Below are positions 1 to 11,600 of a stretch of 64,000 nucleotides of DNA, one piece after another. Position numbers and translations under genes: made by a program. The DNA is taken from contig JAEHOE010000072.1 in the NCBI GenBank assembly GCA_016858145.1, positions 372,001 to 436,000 of the forward strand, read 5' to 3'. The DNA comes from Edaphochlamys debaryana. Taxonomy: Eukaryota > Chlorophyta > Chlorophyceae > Chlamydomonadales. Under the pieces are notes generated by a model. That model was not told where the DNA came from and did no database searches. It saw nothing but the letters and a program-made list of their open reading frames with translations. The first letter of the stretch is position 1, and each line of letters opens with the position of its first letter.

Positions 1-80
1 ACTCGCCAGCCCGTAACCCCATACTGTCGCGGACACTGGTCTCCGTGCAACCTCAGCTGTGTCCCGTGGCCTTGACTGCA

Positions 81-1506
81 GGCGGCTCAGGCAGCTCAAC
101 CGACCCCGGGCCCGCCCCGGCCCAGTCGTGGTGGACCTGGGCTGGGCCTCTGTCGGCCTCCCTGGGCCTGCTGGAGGGGCGGCACCCGCTGGCGCTGGGG
201 CACTGGGTCAACCACCCGGGCCCAGGTACGGATGCCACCGGGATTGAGAGGGAACGGAGTGGGGTTGTAAATCTGGGATGGGATGGGAAGGGAAGGACAG
301 GCTGGTTGTCTCAAGCTCCAGGACGCAACCCCTGTACCCCGACAGACGCGGCACCAGGCCCGGGGACCCATTCCCCTGTTCCCCTCTCTTCTCCCCTCAG
401 GCCAGCAGGCCAATGTGCTGGAGGCCTCCCTGGACCTTGCCCTGGACGACCCGGGCCCAGGCCCAGGCCCAGGCCCAGCGGGCTCGGGCCCAGGCGCAAG
501 CCTGGCGGCGCGTCCCTGGCTGAGGGCCTACCTGCCCGTGGTTCAGGTGCGTGGCAGAGGGGAGAGGGTATGGGGGAAGGATGTGAAGGGGTGAATTAAC
601 CGGGGGTACCTGGGCTGATGCGTCGAAGTTCTGCTCGAAGAGGGGGCAGGGGCAGGGGGAAGGGTACAAGGGCCGGGCAACGCAGGACGAGGGTATGGGG
701 TCAGGCTGAGCGCGGTGCGGCCCCTGTACTGCCGTGCAGCCACCCGTGTCGTACGATCCATACGGCAACAACACGGACCCGGCTGACGACGAGGACAGCG
801 ATGACGAGGACGGGGACGAGTACGACGAGCGGCGAGCGGCAGCCGACAAGGCAGGCCGCAAGCCCGCATCCCCCGCCCCAGCCTCTACAACCACCACAGC
901 CGCCACAACCGCCACAACAATGGCCGGGGATCCGTCCGCGCTGCCCAAGGGTCGGGTGGGCGGCCGCGGCGGTCTGCGGCCGTGGGAGCTGCAGGCCCCT
1001 CCCGGGGGGGTGGTGCGGCTGCTTGTGTTGGTGGCCACTCGGCCGCTGCGGGACGGCGAGGAGCTGCTGCAGGACTACCGCATGAACCCTTCAGTCAAGC
1101 GTCCCGACTGGTGTGTGCCGTGCCGTAAGAAGCTGTGCCGTACTGTGTCGTACTTTCGCACCGGCGTGCCATGGCCCGGCGGCATGGGTTGGTGGGCATG
1201 GAACGGTTGAGGCTCGCGCCGGTGTTGTGTTCTGAGCCCGTCTTGACACGCGTCTCGTCCTCTCATCCCCGTTCAACACCCCCCCCTTTCCCAACCACCC
1301 CCAGGTACGTGGTGCACGACCCCGAGGCCGAGGAGCGCAAGTGGGCTCGGTCCCAGGTGCTGGACCGGGGGGCGGGGGGCAGGCGCCAGCAGCAGCAGCC
1401 TGCTGGCGGGGCCAGGCCGGGCGAAGGCGGAGGCGGGGGCGGGGGCAGCGGAGGCGCCTTCGGGGCGCCGGGCGTGGGAGCGCGGGGCCAGGGGGGCGCG
1501 GGGTAG
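81..1506 (+). CDS. SET-domain protein, 3' part (5' end outside window)
   Basis: C-terminal part of a SET-domain protein, a putative lysine methyltransferase; the substrate cannot be told. Exons in phase: about 81-225, 401-546, 740-1110, 1305-1506 (stop TAG). The order is as in SET domains: GHWVNHPGPG plus QQANVL resembles the NH-containing substrate/AdoMet core, then a Gly/Pro-rich insert, an acidic stretch (DEDSDDEDGDEYDE), then the post-core VATRPLRDGEELLQDYR and RPDWYVVHDPEAEER. The donor at 1110/1111 (TG|GTGTGT) rather than the one at 1124 was chosen because only it gives the expected RPDWY reading. The tail is Gln/Gly-rich and probably disordered. The first exon boundary (acceptor near 80) is tentative and the N terminus lies upstream of the window. 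A non-histone or Rubisco-type substrate is as possible as histone H3. Confidence 0.6.
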
Positions 1507-2157
1507 GAGTTCAGAGGCGGCCAGGCACAGGGGAGGTACGGGGTGCGGAGGAGGATGCAGGGGGGGGGGTGCACGTCTGCCGGCCAGGGCTGAGGTCCAG
1601 GACATGTAGTTCTGGTCGGAGCCTGCCGCAGCCAGTTCCAGGGTCACAAGATGTGCGGCCCCGCAGGCTGCGCGTCTGTGATGACCTATGACCCCAGAAG
1701 TGGAGGCCCCGTGCGCGGTGTAACGCTGCTACTGCGACAGAACTCCATTAGGGCCAACTAGGTGCGGCCGAGTTGTCATCGGTCCGGCTGCTTTCCCCTT
1801 CTCGTCGCGCCCTTCTATGGCAAGGGTATGCCAGGTGCTGGGTATGCCAGGTGTGTTCTTGGCGGCCAACTAGCTAGTTGGGCCCGGTGCAACGGCTCGA
1901 CAAGGCTCGACGCAACGGGTTCCCAGACCAACCCTGGACCAACCGACACCTCTGACTGACACTTGGCCAGTTCTGGCGTGGCCGGCCTGCATTGATGTCA
2001 ACGCGTTTGTGAACCCCATCCAGACTGTCAACTCCACTTCTGGCAGCTACGTACATTCGCGCGTACTTGGGGTCATCGCGGTGGCGCCCGCCATACGCAA
2101 TTTGCGGTCACGCCTTGCGCGTCGCTCCACGAGAGGCCTCCCCTCACGTCAAACCTT
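1507..2157. other. Intergenic region after SET gene
   Basis: No coding region supported. It holds a TGTAA polyadenylation-type signal (1719-1723) and a 14-bp direct repeat (gggtatgccaggtg at 1824-1837 and 1840-1853). Confidence 0.5.
1719..1723 (+). terminator. TGTAA polyadenylation signal for SET gene
   Basis: TGTAA lies 213 bp after the SET-gene stop codon. TGTAA is the usual polyadenylation signal of Chlamydomonas-type algae; use here is inferred from position. Confidence 0.5.
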
Positions 2158-4023
2158 ATGGCTGACCCTCCTGGCCCGCCAGGTGGGGCCGATGACGAGG
2201 TCGCTGTTAGCACAACTGTGTCGGGCGATGGGCTGTTCGCGCTGCTTGCCACCGAACCGAAGGGCCCCCCCTTGCAGAGCTGCCACATGGGCTCACCCCG
2301 CGGACAAAGTGGTTTGGATACCACAGCCCCGTACTGGACTTCGCGCACAGTTATGGCGTGGTCCGACTCGTAAAGGTTGGGACGACAGATGAGCCCGGCG
2401 ACTATGACACGCTCGGTCAGCAGAAGAGCTACCTGGAGCAGCTGCAGCTCTACAGCAAGGTAGTGGACGATGCGGGCGACCCCAACAGACAGGGTACCAG
2501 CCTGAGCTGGTGGCCGAGCCCGGAGGCCGCCGAAGCCACGTACGGGTGGCTGAAGGGGCTCTGGACCACGCTTACTCTCGTGGTGAGTGGGGAGCAGCCC
2601 CAGCCGGGTTATGGCTGCAAGCACGTCAGGCCACCCTGGAGTCCCCGGCCGGAGTCCTCGGCTAGAGTCCCTGGAGTCCCCGGGAACTGAGGTCGGGGAC
2701 TGAGGGACTGAGGGCCCCCGGCGCCGATGGTGGGACTGGGCGGGACAGGCACCGGTGGTGCAGGCACCACCCGGCCGCTCCCACACGTTACGTCAAGCGT
2801 CTCAGACGAAAGGCTCTCCCTGGCTCTCTCTCCCCTGTGATCCCTGTTCCACAGAACGCCCTGCTGATCGCCTCGTCTGTGCCAGGCTTCTGCATTGCGA
2901 CTCCCATCCAGAACCCGGCCGTCCTGGTCTGGGGGCTGACGGTGGTTGTCAACTGCGCGGCCCTGGTAATCTGTATTGTGATGTTGGGCTTCCTGCTGAC
3001 GTACTCCAAGCGCAACTGGGTCGCCTTGCAAGCCTTCATCAACCGCGTCAGAGGCCTCCTTGCGTTGCCCACCATCGTCACCATCTGCGGCGCTGCCATG
3101 TTCCCGGCAGCCATCATCACACACTCGTGGTATTACTTCACGAGGCAGGGCTACAAGATTGCACTGACGGCCGTCGTTGGGGTCATCACGATCTTGACCA
3201 TTGCCTTCGGCAACTGGGTAGCTTTCTGTGACACTTCAGGTAAGCGAGCAGCAGGCGGCGCAGCAGCTCCTGCCAGACCGGCGCCCCCCAGCGCGGGTGA
3301 CCCAGCACGATACCAGAAGCAGCTGCTGTTGGAGCTTCAGAATGACCAGGCGCAGCAGCTGAAGCTCCATAACGCGCTGCTGACGCTGTTGGATAGGAAG
3401 CTGAGCGCCATTGAGGGGGCATCTGCAAAGGCCGCCCACACGCCTCGTAGTTTACGCGGTGACTCAGCACTGCAAATGCAGCCCTTCAATCAGGTCCGTG
3501 GGGGCGGGCCAGGGGTGGGGTGGGGGGCTCACGGACACGTAGCGCATGCTTTTGGGGCTGAGCCCCCGGCGTCAGGTCCCGGGGGCGAGTGCTGGAGGCG
3601 GAGAGAGGAGTTGAGGGTTTCACAGAGCCAGACTCCCTGGGGGAGGCAGCCACCCTATTGCCTATCTAAGGACAGCGCCTGCCTCACGCCCCCTGTCAGG
3701 CGCATCAGAACGGCCTGACGACTGGCCAGGCTGCGGGTGCCAGCACCAGTGCCAACCCTCATCAGGCCGCCAGTGCGGGGGTGGGGCCCAGCCCGGGGCC
3801 AGGCACCGCCCTGCACGCGGCCGCGGCTGCACCCCCCGCCCCCCGCCCCCCGCCCCCAGTCCCACCCCCAGCCCCCAGTCAGCCCACCATAGACGGCACT
3901 TCTGGTGCTGGGCCCAGCGGCGGCCACGGCGCGGGCCCCACCGGCGTGAGCAGCACCCCGCAGACCAAAGCGACACCTCCGCAGGGCGGTGACTCTGGGG
4001 CTGTTGTTTTGTCGATGGTGTGA
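2158..4023 (+). CDS. Orphan multi-pass membrane protein
   Basis: Predicted 430-aa membrane protein of no family I recognise. Exons 2158-2182, 2278-2582, 2855-3493 and 3700-4023 keep phase throughout. A soluble N-terminal region of about 110 residues (with YDTLGQQKSYLEQL) is followed by three or four hydrophobic spans: around TLTLVNALLIAS, VLVWGLTVVVNCAALVICIV, LALPTIVTICGAAMFPAAII and IALTAVVGVITILTIAF. After the last span comes a Lys/Ala-rich linker, a short coiled-coil-like helix (RYQKQLLLELQNDQAQQ) and an Ala/Pro-rich low-complexity tail. The ATG at 2158 is chosen because its 25-nt exon leaves the one base needed by the next exon and the acceptor at 2277 is strong; this tiny first exon is the weakest part. 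A TGTAA signal follows at 4418-4422. An organelle or plasma-membrane location cannot be told apart. Confidence 0.55.
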
Positions 4024-4417
4024 AGGGGAGGTTGAGCAAAGGCGTGCGGGGCAGGTCCATCTGTACTGGGGTTACCTAAGAGCTGGGCTGTTGAGGGCAG
4101 GCTGTCGACGCAGATGTTGGCGCGGCTTGGTCTCAAGCCGTAACTCGACAAGGGGGTTCCTGGACGCCGGCCGCTGGGCGAGGATGTGCCTGATCGCACT
4201 CGGGAAGTCGGGATGGATGGCCATACCATGTCCAGTCACGCCTTTCTTTAGCATGTGGGGCATCCCACCTGCGAACCGTGTACTGCATTGTACCACTCTC
4301 CTGCATCGCCTCTCCTCTGGGCCATGCTGCCCGTTGGGCGGCACGTGCACTGCTGAAGTGCGGCCGTAATAGCGGCCGTCATGTGCCGGCCATCTGTGCC
4401 ATCGTGACACGGGTGCA

Positions 4418-4422
4418 TGTAA
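4418..4422 (+). terminator. TGTAA polyadenylation signal
   Basis: TGTAA about 395 bp beyond the stop of the orphan membrane-protein gene, in the right orientation. Confidence 0.45.
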
Positions 4423-4891
4423 CTTGGATGAGGCATTTGGGGGCCTCCTAGCGTTGTTCCTGCCACGCTCGACACAACCCTTGCGGATAAGGGGCGGGGC
4501 GGGGCGGGGTTGGTGGTAAAGAGGAGAGGATGAGCCCAGTCCGATTTGCCTCATCTGACGGCAGGGAGGAACTTCAGCAGCCGTCGGCCTCCGCTTGTCT
4601 CTAGGGGATAGGGGCTGTGTGGCCCAGGGCACGGCTATCGCGACAGCTGCAATCTGTTCCCAACGCATTTCCATGGGTCGAGCTTTGCAGCGCGTCCCCC
4701 TCTCCAGCTCCGGCTACCTCCGGCAGCCTTGCCTTGCCTCCCTATGTGTCCCCTCTCCAGTGCCTGCCCCCTGCCGTCCTGCATCTGACGCACGGGGTGC
4801 GCTGCCCGCCTTGACTCCACCGAACATTGGCGCGCCTGGGCCAAAAGACACCGCAGCCACGTACTGCCTGCTTCCCCCACTCGACGCGGCC

Positions 4892-4896
4892 TTACA
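4892..4896 (-). terminator. TGTAA polyadenylation signal (minus strand)
   Basis: Minus-strand TGTAA about 450 bp beyond the stop of the RPA43-like gene. Position and orientation fit, nothing more. Confidence 0.35.
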
Positions 4897-5348
4897 AGGC
4901 CCACCGTACCGTCCATACGCCTGCGGCCAGGGACGATCTCAAATCCGCCAAAAGTACGGCATCCTGACGGAGCCTGGAGGAGACTGAGCCACAAGGCTTG
5001 CCTGCACCTATGCTAGCCAAGAGAGCCCAGCGCGAAGCACCCACATCGGCCCACAGCCCGTGCTACCCAACCGCCCGCGCACCCCGGCCCTATGTCATCA
5101 TCGGCCGTCCCGATCAGCTCTGGCTTATGCCGGCCGTGGCAAGCTCGCTCTCGCTAGGTCCCCGGGTCCAGCCCTGCTCCGTGTCACGTGTTCTGACAGC
5201 AAACTGGCCCCCATCCATCAATCAATAGTCACGGCCCCTGCGTTCCCCCGGTCATGTGCTGATGGCAGCTGCCCAAGCAGGGCCCACCGCCAGCCCCGAA
5301 ACCCCACAAGCAAGTCAGTCCAACGGTTGAGCTTCCTTCCCAGACCTG

Positions 5349-8301
5349 TTACCCCATGCTCTTTGCCCGCTCCTTGTCCTTCTTGCTCTTCTTCTCTTTC
5401 TTTGACCCCTCCTCCTTGCCGCCCTCCTCCTTTTCCCGCTTCTTCTTCTTCTTTTCCCCCTCGCCGCCCGCCTCGCCGTTCGCCAGCGCCTGCCCCTCCG
5501 CTGCCCCTACCCCCGGCTCGGCCTTGGCCTTGTGCGGCTTAGCCACAGAGGCAGCACCGGGTGTCGCGGCTGCGGCAGCGGCTGGGGGCGCTGAGGCTGC
5601 CGGGACCGCGTCCCCTCCTTTCTTCTTGTCCTTCTTCTTGTCCTTCTTTTCCTTTTTGACGCCGCCGTCGGCAGCCGCTGCCGAAGGGGCGCCGCCGGTG
5701 ACCGCCGGAGCCGCGGCAGCTGGCGGCGCTGAGGCTGCGGGCACTGCCGCCGCCGCCGCCGGCGTCGCGCCGCCAGCCTCCGCCTTCTTCCGCTCCTTCT
5801 TCTCCTTCTTCTTCGCTTTCTTGTCCTCCGCTGCGCCCGCGACCGCCGCCGCCGGCACGGCCGGTGGCGCCGACGCGGCGGGAACAGGTGCCGCTGCCGC
5901 TGCCGCCATCTGCTTATCCTTCTTCCTATCCTTCTTCTCCTTCTTCCGCTCACTCTCGGGATTCGCGGGCCCGTTGGCGGGCGCGGCCGCGGCGGCGGTG
6001 GCTGTCGTGGTGGCGGCGGCGGCAGGCGCCGCCGCCGGCTTCACAGGTGCCGCCGACGCCGCCACCGGCGCGGCGCCGTTGGCGGCCGCCCGGTCCTTAT
6101 CCTTCTTCTTCTCCTTTTTCCGCCGCTTCCGCTCTGCCTCCGCTTCCGCCTTATCGCCGCCCGCGTCGCCGCCCTCCGCTGCCGCCGCCGCGCTGTCCCG
6201 CTTGCGCTTTTTCTCCGTACCGCCCTGCGCCGTCGCCGTGGCGACGGCTGCCGCCCCCGCCCCTGCCTCCGCCTGGCCGCTGACGGTGGCGGCGGCTGCG
6301 GCCGCGGCGCGCTCCGACGCCGGCCCCGCCCCCGCCCCCGTGTCCACTTCCATGGCGTTGTAAAGCATGCCCTCCGGCACGCCCGCTGCGGCGGAGCGAG
6401 AGGGGCGGTGTAGGTTCAAGGCGGCGCAGGGACATGGGCGGCGAGATCCCTGCATCTCCTTGCAGGACCTGGGCCCAAAGCCGCGCTCCGCACCCCACGT
6501 GCACCCTCCCGTGCCTCCCTCCATGCACCCCCTGTCCCTTGCTGCCCTGCCCCGCTGCCCTCGTCCCCCTCGCAGGCGGGTCTGGGGCAGCAGCCCCTTG
6601 CGCCCCTCCTGCCTCTCCCTCGCTGCCTGCTGCTCTTCCCATCCCTTGCCCCCGTCGCTTCCCCAACCCCGGCCCCTCCTCACCCGGCCACTCGTCGTCC
6701 GCGGGCGCCTCCTCGGGCAGCTGCAGCCCCGGGAACAGGAAGTCTGCGGCGCCAGTGCCCGGCTCCTGCATGGCCCCACCGATCTGGAAGAAGCCGTTGT
6801 GGTCGCGGACTCTATGGGGGGTTGGCGGGCACGGAGTGGGCGGCGAGGAGTAGGAGATGAGGGATGAGGGGTGGTTCGCGGGGACATGGAACGGGGCACC
6901 CTGCTGGTCCGCTTGAGCAGGGTGGCTCACTCGTCCCCAGCCGGAGGGCGTTGGGTCCAGGCGCGGACCAGGCAGCCCTGCCTCCTGGCTCGACCACAGC
7001 CGGGACAGCCGGGTCAAGGCGGTCGCAGGCGGCTCCGCCGCCCCTCCACGGCCTCCACGGCCGCCAGGGCCGCCACCTGCCCCCCGCTGACTCACTCTGT
7101 CACGTGGAACACGATGTACGACTGCTCCGTGATCACGTGCTGCGGCTGCTGCCGGTGCTGCCACTTGTTCTCCTGCAGGAAAGGGTCAGGGCGGTGGGTC
7201 AGTCATCGAAGCGTGTGCTGTGCGGCGCGGGCGCTTCCGACATCTCTGTCCGCTCAGGGCGCGCTCACCGCTTGGCCTACACAGCGGTCTCCTGCCCCAA
7301 GGCAGCAGTCGGCTTCCCAATCTCCGTTCAGGCCCACCCCGCTCTTTTCTCTACGCCCCTCCCCACTCCTCCCTGGACCTAGACCCGCTCCATGACCCTC
7401 CAATCAGCCCCGGACGCACCTCTCGGAGGAAGGTGAGGTCGCTGCTGACCGCCCGCGCGGGGATGGTGGCGTTGAAGACCCCCAGCACCAGAGCACTGAT
7501 GTAGTCATCCCCGAGCAGGGACACACGGCCCACTGGGGTTGCGAGGGGAAGGGAGAGAGGATGGAGGCGGGACGAGGGGGGGGTAAATGGGCAAGGGGCA
7601 GGAAGAGGCTCCGGCCGACGGGGACGAGCAGTGGGGGCGCCGGGTTACGAGACGCGGTCGGCGTCCCTGCCGCCCAAGCTCAAGGCCCAGTGAGGGTCCC
7701 CTTCCGGAAGCTCCATGTTTTCGTAGCGCCCCCTCTCAAAGTCTCCAGCCGCTGCCCATTAGTCCCGAGCTGTGCCCCGAACTGCATCCAGCGGTGGCGG
7801 CCCCATAACGCACCCAGCGTCATGCCCCGCGTGGGCTTGAACACCAGCACATCCGCCCGCACGTCCACGTGGAAATAGGGGAAGTAGGGGTGGATGAGGG
7901 GCTGAGGGGGGAAAGAGGCGAACACACAGGCGGTCGGGCGGCGACGAGGGAGGGGCCGGGTCGGGGCAGGTGGGGTGGGCCATGGATGGCGCGGGGAGCC
8001 CCGGCAGCACGCGCACACACCTTCTTGGTGACAATTACGACGTTTGAGTAAGAGAGCATCACCCCGTTGAACTCATCCACGTATCTGCGAGCGTGGCAGG
8101 GCGTGTTTCGGCGGGCGAGCCGGCGGCGCGACCGATGCCGCCGCTCCCTGCAGGTCGCCAGAGTTGGCTCCCGCACCTGAGCAGGTTGGCATCGAGCTGC
8201 TGCTTGACGCCCTCCTCCACATTTACAACCGTGCTGGGGTGCAGCTCTACGCCAAATAGCGTCTTCGTTCGGTACAGTCCGTTCTTGCTAATCGACGTCA
8301 T
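5349..8301 (-). CDS. RPA43: RNA polymerase I subunit RPA43-like protein
   Basis: Likely Rpb7-fold stalk subunit of RNA polymerase I, acting in rDNA transcription in the nucleolus. Seven exons in perfect phase (transcript order): 8301-8177, 8084-8021, 7901-7814, 7532-7420, 7172-7096, 6811-6684, 6385-5349; 543 aa. Family features: N-terminal LYRTKTLFGVELHPS, strand region HVDVRADVLVFKPTRGMTLG, then LVGRVSLLGDDYISALVLGV followed at once by FNATIPARAV, matching the family's LVxGxFNASIP signature, then an OB-like segment ending VRDHNGFFQIGGAM. Roughly the last 330 residues are unusual: Lys/Glu blocks (KKEKKDKKKDKK type) alternate with Ala/Pro/Val blocks. This tail is far longer than in animals or yeast. 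The ATG at 8301 is used; an in-frame upstream ATG at 8322 would add seven residues. It is divergent from COG7, with 358 bp between starts. Confidence 0.8.
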
Positions 8302-8659
8302 TCTACTTGGTCTTCTGGTCATGCGTCCATCTCAGGCGAGGTAAACTGAAGTGCGGGTGCGTCGCCGCAAGCAGAAAGTCGGCAGTCGCGCGTCCTGTGT
8401 TGGTTCGCGTGTCCACTTATATTTCGCCTGTAATCCGGTTAAACGTAGAAGCCTGCTCACAGAAGACTGGCTGAGTGAGTGTTTGGACCGCCGCATGCCC
8501 CGGCACGGCACGGCAGTTTGCCCCCCTCGTCCCCCCCAACCCCAGCCCGGTCGCTCCTCGTTCCACCTCCTAAACACACACCGAACGCATTGTTCACGAT
8601 GAGGACACGCTACTAAACCCCAGATAGCTCCCAAAGCGCGACTCGCTCAGAGCGCAACA
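8302..8659. promoter_or_regulatory. Shared upstream region of RPA43-like gene and COG7
   Basis: 358 bp separate two divergent ATGs. A weak TATA-like stretch (ttatattt) sits near 8416. Both genes are housekeeping types, so a bidirectional promoter is plausible; this is inference from layout. Confidence 0.5.
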
Positions 8660-11600
8660 ATGGCCGATGTTGCAGACTTTGCGGAGGACGGGTTTGACCC
8701 CATAGCCTGGATCAACAATGCGTGCGTCAACAAACCTTCCGAGGAGCCGCTGGAGAAGTTCCTCGCAGAGCTGGAGATGCGCCTGCAGCTGAGCGCGGAG
8801 GATATTGAGGCGACGCTGGGGGAGAACAGCGCTCAGGCGATGCGACGAATTCCGTTCGCCATCCAGGAGATTTACCGGCTGCAGGGCGACATACAGGGGA
8901 TGCAGGATCAGGTCCAAGTCATGGCGCAGACCGTGCAGCGCGACGCCTCAGAGGCGCGGCACAGCGTTGAGCATATCTCAGCGCTGCACCTGGTGAAGGG
9001 CAACATGGAGAACGCGTGCAACTCCCTCAAGGAAGCCACCGAGCTGTCGGGCCTGTTTGTGAAGGTGGAGGAGGTCTTCGCCGCAGGCGACCTCCCCAAG
9101 GTCGCCGAGATCCTTGCGTCCATGCGCCGCAGCCTCAGCCTCGTGGGCGACGTGCCAGAGTTCCGGGCGGGTGCGTCGGGACCCCTACCTCTGCAAGCTC
9201 TGGGGGGTGTCAGCACGTGCGGGTTTGCACCCGCGCAACAGCCAGCCACGGGACAACCGCATTGGCCCCCGCCCCGCACCTTCCCGCACCTTCCTCACAC
9301 CACGCCGTCCCCTCTCGCCAGGTCGCCAGAAGCTGCGCGCGCTGGAGGACCGGCTGCAGACGCAGGTGGAGGGCAGCCTGGGCGAGGCGCTGGCCAAGGG
9401 GCAGGACGACGACAACACGCGGAAGCTGTGCGGCCTGCTCCTGGCGGTGGACAGGTGGGGTCTCGGTGGAGGGCTCTTCGCATGCATGCTTGTCTGGGGA
9501 GCGGGGGGGCGTCGGGGGGGTGCTGCTGGCTGGGTATGCAGGCGGGCAGGGGCTTGCTGCTGGCAACCGACTGGTGCTGCCGAGGAGGTAACGCCGCGGG
9601 GGCGGCAGGAGCAGTCAAGGGTCAGAAAGGTTTAGGCAGCGCAAGCGGGGCAGCCGTGGCAACTCCCTCACCGCGCAACTCCCCTGCTTGGCCCTCCCCC
9701 CTTCCCTGCCCGCCGCCCGCAGGTACAGCACCATCGAGAGCCTCTACGTGTCCACAAAGATGGCGCAGGTGCGGTCCCTAGGGAGGAAGGAGAGGGGGAG
9801 CGGGAATGTGAATTCATGTGGCGTCTGACCTGAGCAGCTGAGCAGCATCCCAGGGGGCAGAGACGCGACCGAGGTAAACGACCCCTGACACGATGACCAC
9901 CTCCCCCGGCCCCCCCCGCCGCCCTTCCCCCGTCGCTCTCCCAGGTGCACGCGCTGTGGGAGGACTGTGCGGCCAAGGGCGCTGCCGCCGCCGCCCCCGG
10001 GGCGGCCCCCGCCGAGGGCGGCGCCGCGCTGTGGCTGCCCACCTTCCTGGCCCGGCTGCTGGGGCTGCTGGAGGCGGAGGCGGCCTGGGGGGCGCACGTG
10101 CTGCCGGGGCACGCGGCCACGCTGCAGGGGGCGCTGTGCCTGGCGGTGTTCACCAAGGTGGGGGCGGGCGTGCGGGCGATACGGTAGTGCGGTGGGGGCT
10201 GATGAGGTGGTGGTGGGGTGGGGATTGGTGCACCCAAAGGAGGGCTGGGGACGTGGTGAGCATGACACTCACCGGCCCAAGCTTGGCTTTCCCCCGAATT
10301 CGATCGCTCCTCCCTCCCCCAACCCCCGACAGATCAGCAAGGGCGTCCGCGACCGCCTGGCCCCCGTGCGCGCCATCGGCCCCCTGGCGGCCCTGGCCCG
10401 GGAGCTGGGGGCGTTCGGGCGGGGGCTGCTGGAGCTGCTGCGGGAGGTGGAGGCGGGGCGGCGCAAGGACATCATCGGACTGGTGGGGCCGGGTTGGGGG
10501 ATGGGAGGGGGAAGGGGGGTATGGCGAAGGGTGGAGTGAGGGAGGAGAGGGAGGGGATTGCAAAAGAGTGTCAGGACTGCGAACTGAAATGGAAGATGCA
10601 GGAGTCAAGGCGGCGGTGAGGGGTGAAGGGTAGTTTAGGGCGAGGGAGGGCGAACGGACGGAAGGGATGAGGTGAGACGGGCTCCATGCCGGCTGCAGGC
10701 ACGTGGGCAGGCAAGTGACTGGACGCCGCGGGCGGCTGCGCGACACTTGACATAGCCAGCAGCTGGCTGCCTCACCCTGCCTAGCCCACGTCTATCCTTG
10801 CCCCACATCCCCCTCAATCCGCCCCCCGCCCCCTCCGCCTCCCCCACGCCCAGGTGTTTGCCCCCCTGGAGGACAAGGTGGCGGCCTACGGGGAGCTGGA
10901 GGCGGCGCAGCTGGCGGCGGACCTGCGGGCCGCGCTGCCGCCGCAGGGGGGGCCCGCGGGCGGCGAGGACGCCGAGGGCGCCGTGGCGCGGCTGGCGGGG
11001 TCCATCCGCCCGGCCTTCGCGGCGCTGCACGCGGCGGTGGAGCGGTGAGTGGGGTGGGCGGCGGGGGAAGGGGGGAGGGTATTTTTTCGAGCGGGAAACG
11101 AAGGCGGCGGCCGGCGAGCCCCGTGCGCACCGAGGTCCAGAGCGGAAGGTCCGTCGTCGATGCCAGTTGCGGGGGGGTAGGGTTTGCATGCTGTGGGTGG
11201 AGGATGGGGGTGCGGTGGGAAGGGGTTACGTTGTGGGGTGGAGGGAGGGCTGTGGTGGTAATGTCACGACCCCGCTTCGCTGCACCCTTCTCCGCACCTC
11301 TCATCCCCTGCAGCTGCACGGCCCTCACGGGCGGCAGCGAGGTGCGGGCGCTGCTGCGGGCGGTGGACGCCGAGGCAGCGGCCTACCTCGGGGCCATGGC
11401 GGCGGGCGTGCAGGTGGGGACCCGGGGGGGGGGGGAGGGGGCGGTGGCTGGTGCGGCCGGGGGCGCCGTCTGCTTTGAGGGGGAGCGAATGGCAGCGCGT
11501 GGCTGATAGGGTGCGAGCATGGCAATTTGCGGGCCCAAGCCGCGCCGCTAGTTCACAAGACGCGGCAATCGTCGTTATTCACTGGGCTGTGGCCAGGCGG

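Larger units (their letters stand above)
4024..5348. other. Convergent 3' intergenic region
   Basis: Lies between the stop codons of two convergent genes. It contains TGTAA on + (4418-4422) and its reverse complement TTACA (4892-4896), plausible poly(A) signals for the left and right genes, and a ggggc repeat near 4490-4510. No coding region is supported. Confidence 0.5.

Noticed and set aside
1135..1506. Unspliced ORF through the last SET-gene exon
   Set aside because: The donor at 1110 gives the conserved RPDWY reading; the unspliced start is within an intron.
4595..5542. Plus-strand ORFs between the two convergent genes
   Set aside because: Low-complexity Pro/Arg readings without splice support or recognisable motifs.
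5356..6363. 335-aa plus-strand ORF rich in Ala/Phe/Ser
   Set aside because: It is the antisense shadow of the Lys/Ala-rich RPA43 tail, whose seven exons are in phase on the other strand.
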